Positions 49,093 to 59,589 of a stretch of 64,000 nt of DNA are shown piece by piece; position 1 is the first letter of the stretch, and each line of letters opens with the position of its first letter. The notes under the pieces were generated by a model that was given only the letters and a program-made list of their open reading frames with translations, was not told the origin of the DNA and made no database searches. The stretch covers positions 7,812,001 to 7,876,000 of the forward strand of contig NC_079882.1 in assembly GCF_029227915.1 (NCBI RefSeq), in the 5' to 3' direction. The position numbers and the translations under genes are program-made. This stretch comes from Hydractinia symbiolongicarpus (taxonomy: Eukaryota > Cnidaria > Hydrozoa > Anthoathecata > Hydractiniidae).

Positions 49093-52000
49093 CTCATAGG
49101 TAATTGTTTTTCGATAGCTATGTAGGTTTTAGTAAATAAAAAAATAAATAAAAAATATATTTTATTCTGTGAAAAAGAGGCCGAAGTTTGTCACATTAAA
49201 AAAAGCTGTTCTCAATAGGAATTTTTTTAACCATTGTGTTCCATTCGTGCACCTCCACTTCAATTTCTGCAGTAATGAGTTTCTTGCCTTGAATTATTGA
49301 TGAAGAACGTCGAATTTGTTCTTGAATGTTTTATCTCGTTGTGTATTACTCATGCATATTTGAGTTATTTCTTTTTTCATCCTTAATTCATTATATTTAT
49401 AAAAAAACGAGCTAATGAATTTCGATATTGTGTGTTGTTATATTTATATCGATTTCTGCAAGAGGATGTGTTTGACACTAAGGCTCTCTACCTTTCTCTT
49501 CAGCAATGCTTTCGTCATGGTGTGAAGAGTTGGGAAGGTTGCTATTGCTACGTCATCAGAGAAAAGCCGACGTTAAACCGTTTGCAAACAACCCGATAAA
49601 AAACATGGCTGCTCCAATGCCGCATGGGTATGTTATTTCTAAGTTTAATTTTTGTAGGTCTATTTAATTTTTTTTCAGTCATGATTTTTTGAGTAGTGTC
49701 ATCGTGAAAGGGGTGGGATGGGGCATTCGTTAAGGTCAATCGTCATTGGTTTATTTTTACTTGGAAATTTTCACTTGGTTTATCTTCACTTGGAAAACGG
49801 GAGTGGTCCATGGGAGGTGTAGGGTTTGATGCAAAGGCTGTCCTCCCAATTATGCAGTGGTGTATTACTTATTATATGTAACCCTAAATAAACCACTCGT
49901 TGTTAAACATGTACTGTGAGAGAGTACTCTTAACAGAAAAGGTATATAGAAAGCAATCTTAACTTCACCGAACATATGCGCACTTTATTTATTGGTTTAT
50001 CTGCATTGTTGACTAATCAATCTTTTATGGGTACTACATTCAAGTGTTACTGTTTTTATACGTTGTTTTTTTTTTTTGCTTACTTTAGTGACAGCACGAT
50101 AGCCTGGCAACCCAATAACCCACAGCAAACAAATGTGTCAGTATCCGTCTCATCTGTTTGGGGAGTATCTTCGTCGCCATCAGTAGTCAATCCAATGATG
50201 CCGATGCAAGGAGGCGGCGGATTAACGCAAGGTGGCGCACCGCAATACGATCAGTCAATGCAAAATGTCCCAATGAAGTTTCCCAATCAAGGTAAGATAT
50301 ATGGAAAGAATGTCATTATAAAAGGATATTGTGTCATTGCTTGGTCTATTTTTGTGTGTGCCTCCTTTTTTCTTTTTTATCTGTTATCAACGCTATTGTT
50401 GATTTTTTCTTTTCTGTGACACATTGTGATGTTAGTTGTGTAACCCTGCCTAGGTTTCAATCCATCCAATGGAGGAATGCGCGGAAATGAGATGCCAAAC
50501 ATTCAAAACATGAACACGATGAACAACGTGAATACGAACATGTTTCAACGCCAGAATAGTAACATGAACTTCAACCAAGGCGCAAACACTCCGACCAACC
50601 AACAGAATAATTTTCAACAATTTCAACAAGGGCAGAATCCTAATAATCAGTCTGGTCCATTTCCTGCTGCTGCGGCAGCTGCCGCTGCAGTGGCGGCAGC
50701 AGCAGCTACGGCTACAGCGACGGCCACTGCCACAGCCACGTTGCACATGCAGGGTGAAGAACAAATGACGAACAATGGTATGTATCACAGTATGTTGAAG
50801 AATGAACAAACTAGAAAATATTTTACTCGTTTTTTTAATTAACAAAAGGATAGACGAGTAATTAGAATTTGTTTAATTAAAAGTTCTTTTGTTAACAGGA
50901 GAATTCATGGACAACCAACCGTATCAAGTGCAAGGTCAAACGCAATTTCATGCTAGAGGTGGGATGAATCCAATGAACACCCGTGCCATGTTTAACAAAG
51001 CAGTGGGTTACAACATGGGTGGGCCTAACAACATGTGTGGTGGTTATATGGGCCAACGAAATATGTACATGGGTCAGCAGGGAATGGGTGGTAAGTGACA
51101 GTTTCTTCCACGAATAATTTTATTATTTATATTGTATTTTGCTTCAAACTTTGCTTATTGGTGTTTAATTTTTTCTAGGTGGTATGCCTTCTACAATGGC
51201 TGCTGCACAAAGAAATATGATGCGCTACACAGGACCACCTATAAAACGATCAGCATCAATGATGGGTTACAACCAACAAATGATGGGTGGAAGCCCGATG
51301 ACGCCCGAACCACCCGGTGGACAGTTTAGTCCGTTTGGCCACGGCGGAATCGGGAAAGGCGGTCCCTTTTCACCAGTTTACAATGGTCCCAACCAATTCG
51401 GCCCGAACATGGGAGGAATGGGAATGACTGGCTCGATGACTGGAAATATCGGTATGCCTCCTCAATACAACCAAATGAATAATATGAACAATACCATGGG
51501 TAACATGATGGGTCAGCCAGGTAACATCCAACCAATGACTACCCAAAGAAGGCCCAGCACGTTACAGTACCAACCGCAACCCTCTGCTGTGCATCCTCCA
51601 CAATCGCCGAATACTCCGGCAAATAACAATCGCTATGGTATGTCTATAGACACGCCAACACCCGGGAGCATGGCAGATGTTAAACCTCAAATAGCAGGTC
51701 CGCCACAACCGATGAAAAACATAGTACCGTCTCCGGTCCCTCCAGCCGACATCAAGCCTATAATAAGTACGTGTGTCACCTAGCCTTTTTCTCTATGTAA
51801 TACATAGTAGTAGCCTAAGATATTTCTGTTCAGTAGGTTTCTGCTTGGGTAACGTCTACCTTTTTTAAATATATATTTCTTTTTTTTCGATATTTATTAT
51901 GCTTAATATTTGAACATATACCATGTTAAGGCTGCTGCAAGGGTAAGCAAATTATTGTTAACTATCCATGGTTTTATCTAGAAACTGACAAGGATTGTCT

Positions 52001-54862
52001 CCGTTTAACCTTTAACGTAGCTAATGGCATCGTGCTGCAACCGTTCAGGCTTCAGCATAATCTGGCTGTCAGTAACCATGCTTTCTTCTTAAAACCGCAA
52101 ATTCATCAAACACTTATGAGCAGGTAATCTTGTTTTTGTTTTTCAAATTTGTTTTCCTGATGCTGGTATATGTAGTAAATCTTTTCCCACATCTTTCGCT
52201 TGTGTTTTATTAAAATATATAGACACTCCTGTTACGTCTTGAAAAGAAAAAAAGAAGAGAAAAATGTATTCTTTAAAACACTGCATTACTACTACTGTTG
52301 GTTTACCCCCAGAAAATGGTTCAGTCTTTTCGAACTTAGGCTTTTTGTGCAATACAAAAATGCAAAATGGCTTTCTTTATTGCTTTTAACGTTTTTTTCC
52401 AAACTACGAGAGTTTAAGTCTATCGCGAGTTCTTACCGAAAGGTAAATTAATTCTGAAAATTATTTTTAACTAATATTATTATTTTGTAGCGACGATAAT
52501 TTTTTTTTAGACCTGATTTGGAGCTTCAGTTTAAGTGCTACCATCACGAAGACAAATCTGTGACAACTAACTGGCCCAACTCCGTGAGTGTCAGCGTCAA
52601 CAATACACCGTTAAATCTCGAAAGAGGAGACAGCAAAACTTCGCACAAACCTTTGCTTCTGAAGAACGTGTGCAAACCTGGTCGAAACACCATCCAAATC
52701 AACGTCCTCGTTTGTTGTTGTGTAAGTGTCCTCCTCCACGGATACTAGCAGCGCGAATTTCGCCGCCGTGCAATTTGTATTTATTTATAGTATATCCTTC
52801 CGATGTATTAATTGCTTGATTATTTTCATGCCCTAGTCTCACTTATTCGTGCTGCAGCTTGTCCACCGACCGTCTGTTAACTCAGTGCTTCAGGGCCTGC
52901 TTAAGAAAAGATTGCTACCAGCCGAACATTGCATGAAAAAGAGTAAGTGTTGATTGCATGACGCATTTTTAGAACGTGTTAAGTAACTGTCTATATTTTA
53001 AGTCAAAATGTTAGTAGCGACGGGTGAATTACCGTGGAGTTTTTGCGCTACACTAAGAGGATCATATGCGTAATAATCAGTAAATTTAAGCTTCCTGTCA
53101 TCCGGATGTCTAACTGACTATTTTTTTTCTAATCTTGTCGTAAACAATAGCTCATTTCAAATAGCCAGCCTGTTTGTTGATTCTTTTTAGTTAAATACAA
53201 CTTCAAAACATCGGCCGCCAACGGAACTACGGTGTCCAACTCTGTCGAAGATGGCGTCGAACAAACGGCAATCAAAGTTTCGTCGAAATGCCCCATAACG
53301 TATCGAAGGATAAACGTGCCAGCTCGTGGACATGATTGCAAACACATACAATGTTTTGACTTAGAGTCGTATTTAAAGCTAAATGTGGATAAAGGGGCAT
53401 GGAAGTGTCCTGTATGTAGGTAAGATAATTGTGTCGATTAGCGTCAGCACGTGGTAAGACATCATGTACATGGACTTGACGTAGGGAGTTCGATCATTTG
53501 TGCTTACCATTGCTTTGTGTTTTCATTTAGCAAAAACGCTATACTGGAAGGACTGGAAGTTGATCAGTACCTTTGGCAGATTATAACAACTTTAACGAAG
53601 TAAGTTTGAAGTCAATATTCCAAACTCTGCAATAACACAGTCTACATATTTTATATATTTCTCTATCTTATTTTTTATTCAATTTTAGAACGGGGCTGGA
53701 AGAGGTGACCTTAGATTCGAGTGCGTCATGGAAACCTGTCGCTATAAAACAAGAAATTAAACAGGAGGAAACGGAATCTTCGGGCACGTGTTCTGGCGCT
53801 CCTCCCGCCAAGCGCATAAAATCGGTAGATAGCGGTGTGGCTTCACCAATGTCTATTGGAAATCCAGCTACACCGGGCTCTTATAAGCCTCCAACGCCAG
53901 TTCAGCCGTGCACGCCTAATTCTTTACAAGGACCAAAAACTCCACAGCAATGCCATTCAGGCGTATCGTCGTCCACAAACATGGACCCCAAGTTCGTTGT
54001 ACCCAGTCCTGTTGCCATGTCACAACCTCAGCTAGTAAGACAACAAAGTTTACCGGTGAATGGTTCGAACAACAGACCGGAAAACAACTGCCATCTGGCT
54101 CCTACGGGTAAGTTTGCAGTAAATTTAGTGGTGTTCTTATCCAATACAAGTCTTTGTTATTGGGTATGATTTTTTCTCTCCATAGGTGGACCGCCTACGC
54201 TGATGCGTTCTCCTGACGCTCCACCGCCACCTTCGTCATCAGCTCCACCCACCTCTGTGCAAAATGATGTAAGCGTGTCGAAAACAAATGATACGAGTGA
54301 CTGGACAAACGCAGAATTCAATTTAGACTCAATGTTTAGTGCAGCTGAAGCCAGTGATATGGGAGATAACGACGACGGCGAGGAAGGCAGTTTAAACGTA
54401 GGCTGATTTACTAAATTTATACTTTTTTGAGTAATCGCAACAACAATATTTGAAGTTTTCTTCACCAAAACTTAACAACTTGCTGATATAGTTTGTGCGT
54501 ATGTCACCTTGGACCTCTGTTTAAAACGATTCCGCAACCTAAGACTTTAGCTGTGGTAATAGTGCCACTAAACAGTACTTATAAGTTCATATTGAATTAA
54601 AACTCTCTACACACCTGACTAATCCAAAACTTTAAAAGAGAGTAAAGTTCAGGTAACGACTTGCTCACCCTTTGACTCGCTTACCCTTTCGAAGTTTCAG
54701 AGAAAAATATTTCAATTTTCACGTGTTTTGTTTCTACTATTTTAGATTCTTCCAGATAGTTTGGACGAGAATGAACTCTTGTCATACTTAGTAGCTCCCG
54801 ATGCATCATCTGAAGATCTGATATCAAGTATGTTCGACAGCATGAACTCGGCGGGAAAATAA
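46642..54862 (+). CDS. ZMIZ1/2-family SP-RING (MIZ) SUMO ligase / transcription coactivator, 1121 aa
   Basis: 17 exons join in frame (3366 nt): 46642-46783, 47952-48133, 48584-48629, 48864-48923, 49504-49627, 50089-50291, 50454-50777, 50899-51090, 51179-51766, 51982-52123, 52511-52721, 52837-52942, 53191-53419, 53531-53599, 53689-54107, 54186-54397, 54746-54862. ZMIZ proteins are nuclear PIAS-like SUMO E3 ligases that coactivate transcription factors. Visible matches to vertebrate ZMIZ1 (recalled): HIQQTNDRL near residue 55, a poly-Ala/Ala-Thr stretch at about 323-353, the [11 protein letters not shown] region, [11 protein letters not shown], and the SP-RING with [15 protein letters not shown] and CPVC (about 803-850). 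Two IKQE SUMO-acceptor motifs follow the RING. The C-terminal ENELLSYL segment matches the vertebrate activation-domain end. The first exon (Gly/Phe/Gln-rich) is an N-terminal extension; a start at the internal Met of exon 2 is possible. AATAAA overlaps the stop codon. Confidence 0.92.
49058..49089. repeat. (AT)n microsatellite in an intron
   Basis: About 16 AT units in the ZMIZ-family intron between exons 4 and 5. Confidence 0.9.
50664..50755 (+). other. Poly-alanine plus Ala-Thr repeat in the ZMIZ-family protein
   Basis: Within exon 7: a run of Ala broken by one Val, then alternating Ala-Thr. Codons are mixed (GCT, GCG, GCA, GCC, ACG, ACA), so this is not a pure trinucleotide expansion. 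Vertebrate ZMIZ1 has, from memory, nearly the same pattern at the same place. Confidence 0.85.
53191..53419 (+). other. SP-RING (MIZ zinc finger) exon
   Basis: Exon 13 carries nearly the whole SP-RING: CPITYRR, the [16 protein letters not shown] zinc-ligand core and the CPVC end. This domain recruits the SUMO E2 enzyme Ubc9 in PIAS-type ligases. Confidence 0.92.
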
Positions 54863-57370
54863 AGAAAAAACTTAATATGTGTATATATATTCTTATTTTG
54901 ATATTTTTAATGTTTTATTACGTGGAGAACATAAATATAGCTGATCGTAATATAAGCCTTGTAGAAAAAAATGGCGTGAAACCAGTGTGTTTTTACCGGT
55001 ACCGATTATAAGTTATAATTTTTTTAACAAACAGACTGGTTTTTTAGCCTTACGAAGATGTTGATAATAAAAATAATAAAAAAACTTCTGGGGAGGGTGG
55101 GGTGAACTTTTTTGTTTACTGTTGTTGTTCATGTATTTTTACTGCTGGTGTAAACAGTTTTTTTTTTCTTTTACGCTAACATTTTTCATTTTTTTTTTAA
55201 GCTTTTTTTCAACAATGATTAAAATATCAGCTACTGTATATAATTCTCTCCTTACAACTAAAACGCCATTTTTATACTGCTATTTTTTTCATATTATAAA
55301 ATTTCCAAGAATCTTCTGCGCTGGCTTCTTTTCTACTACGGACGAAAACACAGGCAAGTAAACAATCTTAACCGCCAGATTGTATATGCCACGAATCGGT
55401 ATAAGTTTACAAACTTCCTTGATCGTGGTTTAAATTCGCTGGTTGTCGAGTTAACCTGTCCATGGCTGCATTTCCATGCATAAGGTGCATGTTCTTCAGA
55501 ATCGAAATGTCTTAAAGAATCTCTAAGAAGCAGTTGAAAGATGGCGTTTGTAATTTGTACGTAGATAATTTTGGTATATTAAAAAAACATGTAGTTTAAT
55601 GCTATAAACTTTTAACTTTCACGTAATACGAGAGTGTTTTATATGAGAAAAATATTTTAACTTATTATGTGAAGTGTCTTTTTGTGTGTGTCTTATACCT
55701 GGAACGATATCTTTTTTCAGTCTAATTTCTTTAGTAAAAAGGGTTTTAATAATTAAAATGAAATATTTGCAATTCGTAAAAATATTTGGAGTATTACGAA
55801 AGACAACAACTTCAACTCGACACAAACATTGGTGTATCTGTAACACAAACTTAGTGTTTATATGTATCATTGTTCAATTTTTTAACTTACTTTCAAAAAT
55901 GGTGTATTCGATGTATATAATACTTAATGCATTCTTGTTTTGCCGCCATATTATTTCATCGCCATATTTTATACGAAATAGAGACAAACAGACGTGAGCC
56001 GAACAGCGGGAAACCACTTTTCTTGTGTCGAAGATTTATCTGATTAAAACCTGTGAATCGTGAATTGTTTTTACACCGACATTGACGGTTTTTTACACCT
56101 ACATCGAGTGTTCCCTTTTTTATGTTATTTTTTTGGTTTATACTACACAAAACCTATGTACTTATGGGCGGAAAGTTTTTATTTGTAAAAAGTTTTTATT
56201 TTTTCGGAGTATCCATGTTGAAGATGGAAAGATACTATTTATCTTCAGTTCAACTAGAACATGTTTTGTGAAGTAATTTATTTTTTATGTTGTTAGATGT
56301 TTAGATCTCGTAAAAAATCAACATTTTTTTTATCGATGCTAATAATTGAGCTTTCTTAGTTATTTTTTTGTGAAATAACAAATGTAAAATGTGTTTCTTA
56401 ATCTTTCTTGTTTTCAATTATTTTTTAAATTAAACCTATCTCTGTTTTACATACAACTTCGTACTTAGTTTTTCCCTATATGCCAATAAAGAAGCCCAAG
56501 TTGGCACACTATTTTCAAATGCGAAAGTTCGAAGTTGGCCTACGTTTTATTACTATTGGGTCTGTTATTGAGATTTTGTACATAAAGAAACTCCTGTTAG
56601 GGAGAAATAAAGTGTATTTTAAACGAACTTGTCATTTTTTACCCTCTCTTCATTCACATTTATTAAAAACTAACACTTGATTTTTTCACCATTACACCAA
56701 AAAAAAAAAGATGCTAGAAATCACCTAGAGACTGTATGCTCACATAAGACGTTTTTACTTATCACATAATCTTACGGAGGGCTGTAACATAAATAAAACC
56801 AGAATGACAAAAATAAAGAGCGAAAGGATTAGCTTTACAATTTTAAATATTTTTTCTGCTTAGATTCCGTATTGTAAACTATGCTATGTTTTCATGGATA
56901 TAATAATTTAAAATTATATTTATGAAAACATAACAGTATAATTTAAGGTTCTACGAAATCCAATTTTGACAATGCTTTTGGCAAAATCAAAGTTCTTATT
57001 ACGAAAGAGGTTTTTATTGGACAGTGCGTTGGGCTAATATAGTATGATAGCAGTGAAATTAGTGAAAACCATCGGGACTTAAAAAAGTGCCCGCTATAGT
57101 GTTTCCTCCAAAATTGCTTTAATATCTGCTCTGGTGTGTCGGGTAAAGTATGCCTAAATACTCGTTTAAGAAAAATAAAGAGCCTTAATGAGGATTTTCA
57201 CAAAGCGAATTGAACGGCGAATTCGCATTGAATAGTTATCAAGTAGCTGTTGGAAAAGATTTCAAAAGAATAACTTTCTTCTTATGTAAATATAACGATA
57301 TGGGAATATCAAATCTGGATTTTTTGATACCTGTACAAATGAAAATGACAGTGGACCAGATTCAAAAGTC
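54863..57370. other. Intergenic, 3' flank of the ZMIZ-family gene
   Basis: Contains the 3' UTR, with a further AATAAA near 55073. Several reading frames of 65-105 codons exist but have no recognisable domain and are AT-rich, as expected by chance. Confidence 0.5.
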
Positions 57371-58310
57371 ATGAAAGTCTGGCATGAGGAATCGTATGAG
57401 CCACCGTGCATTATTGTTAATAAGGATATTGATGATTCAAAAGCTGGTACCCATGAAGCAAAGAAGGCACCAGTTGCACCTTTAACATCAGAGGAAGTTT
57501 TGCAACTTATACACAGTGAAGTGATACAAGAAAGTCATTTTTTCTTCATAATACGGAGAAATACAACTCTTCAAAGAATCCCCAGTGTGTGGCAACGTGA
57601 AGCCTAAAAGGGAGGCTTGAAAAAGAAGTTGATGATTCATTTTGCTGGAGAAGTTGGCATTGATGAAGGTGCTTTATCAAAAGTGTTTCTCACTAGCGCT
57701 ATGCATGAAATTGCAATTAACATTTTCCCTAATGAAGCTCCAGTCGATTCCATGTTGCATGTTCAGAATGGCAATTTTGTAGCTTGTGGACAGTTGGCAG
57801 CATATAGTTTAGCTCATGGTACATCACCGCAATGTTTTCTTCACTCTAATGTCTTTTCAATAATATTAGATATTGACTTCAAAAGGGAAAACCTGTCAAT
57901 AGAAAATCATTTAACTGATGCAGAAAAAGAGATGTTGTCATCTTTGAAAACTGATCCAACAAATTTTACTGATGTTATCATTGAACATGGGTATACTGGC
58001 CTTATTAATCAACATAACTCTGATCAAATTATTGGAACAATACTTGTCAGTATTGTCAATGCGTTATTCGGAAGAATTTTCAAAGGGATTGGAACTATTC
58101 AATGTATACAAGTACATGAAGCAGTTTTCTACTATTTTCAAGTCCTTATTTGTATTTAAATCTGACAATATCATTGATGGGAATTACATTGTATTAATTC
58201 TTCGCCCACAATATGCGGAAGATCAGACGACTAAGAGGCAAGTCGAGGAAATGGTTATTGATTTTTTCACGATTTTCTGGCAGAAGTTGAGACAAAAGAT
58301 TTAGTTGTTT
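57371..58310 (+). pseudogene. Broken HECT-domain (G2E3-like) gene
   Basis: Three overlapping reading frames together cover much of a HECT ubiquitin-ligase-like domain. The first (57371-57607) ends with RIPSVW; the second (57617-58159) starts MIHFAGEVGIDEGALSK and contains GNFVACGQLAAYSLAHGTSPQCF; the third (from about 58055) contains EFSKGLELFNVYKYM and a conserved acidic segment. A stop near 57605 and a frame change near 58060 break it, and the catalytic-Cys end was not found. Such G2E3-like HECT genes are often multicopy in cnidarian genomes. Non-functional on this evidence. Confidence 0.7.
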
Positions 58311-58432
58311 CTGATGTATACACATCGCTTGGAAGGATGATAGAATCAAAGATGACAGAGCCAAAGATGATAGAATTGTTAAAGTTCAGTATGAAAACGT
58401 TTCCATTACGGCCAGAACAATACTTTCCTGGA

Positions 58433-59231
58433 TCACTGGACAAGAACAATGTCAGCAATTTTTTCATCAAAGTTGTATTTGACCATGAATGTTTTGTTAG
58501 AAATCCTAAGCATCAAATTTCTTGGCGACGGGACGTACCTATGGGACTCGGGATTGGCACGAAAAAATGCTTGAATTGCGGCCGCAATACAGTTCTCTGT
58601 CCCCAAATCAGTAATCAGTTCATCTGGGCATTCTTTATTTTCAATAACGCAATCAACGAACATCCATGCTTGTCACGTTTAACCATAATATTTTTCTGCT
58701 AAAACCATCGATAGCACCGTGAATGGGGAAACCATATGGCTTCAGTTTATCATATCCGTCAATGTGCCAGGCGAAGTTTGGGTCAGGATTCGAATATTCC
58801 CTCCTCTTAAGACGGCGGGATTTTCTGAATTCAGTACCTTCGGGATCCAACTCACGTAGCAATTTAGATACAACACATCTTGGTATATCCCATCCTTCCA
58901 TTTCTAGAGTATTCCAAACAGTACAATAACCACCACATGACCCTGGACCGTCAACAATCTCCCGTATTCTTTGTTCAATTCTTTGATGTGAGTTAACAAC
59001 ATTGCGATTACGTCTACACAGCCCATAACTTTTAAGGCGTCTTAGAAGCGTACTTTTGCTTATGTTGCAGTTGTGTTTCCTCTCAAGTAAGAGAACGATT
59101 TCTGCATACTCAAAACCACAGTGAAAATAATATTTGATTACATTTTCTTCATCGAAAATGGCGTCCTCTGTGGACTCTTCTAAAAATACAAAACATTCGT
59201 TGCGATGCAGCCTAGCAGGAATTTCTCAAAA
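58433..59231 (-). pseudogene. Broken integrase/transposase gene (HTH plus rve-type integrase core)
   Basis: On the minus strand, a helix-turn-helix-like segment (NISKSTLLRRLKSYGL, about 59070-59020) leads into FAWHIDGYDKLKPYGF and AIDGFSRKILWL, with the first catalytic-type Asp. A frame change near 58655 follows, then LGTENCIAAAIQAFF with the next acidic position and HRYVPSP. This is the integrase-core layout of transposon-derived integrase genes common in cnidarians and fish. Stops, the frame change and missing sequence mark it as dead. It converges on the HECT remnant 123 bp away. Confidence 0.7.
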
Positions 59232-59429
59232 ACCTACATTTTCTGAAAGTAAGTCATGAATAAGTAAACACGTTTTAATGTCTCGCAACACAAGACAAAT
59301 AAGCTCTGTGAACATCTACCTCATCTCTAACCAACAACCCAACACGGTCAACAATAGACAACACGTACAGCCTGAAAGAGGCGCCGAAGTCACCTTATTG
59401 TTTTGTTTAATCAACTTGATTTTTCAGAG

Positions 59430-59589
59430 TTTCTTTATTTGCCGTGAAATTTCTTTATTTGCCGTGAAATTTCTTTACTTGCCGTGAACTTTCTTTATTT
59501 GCCGTGAACTTTCTTTATTTGCCGTGAACTTTCTTTACTTGCCGTGGACTTTCTTTTTTTGCCGTGGAGTTTTTTAATTTGCCGTGACA
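59430..59589. repeat. Eight tandem copies of a 20-bp unit
   Basis: Unit TTTCTTTATTTGCCGTGAAA, repeated eight times with no spacers. Changes accumulate toward the right end (GAACT, GGACT, GGAGT variants). Confidence 0.92.

Noticed and set aside
55674-56276. Overlapping reading frames of 64-107 codons downstream of the ZMIZ gene
   Set aside because: Low-complexity, AT-driven residue content, no domain, and frames on both strands of equal quality.
59430-59589. Tandem 20-bp repeats as a possible CRISPR array
   Set aside because: There are no spacers between units and the genome is eukaryotic.
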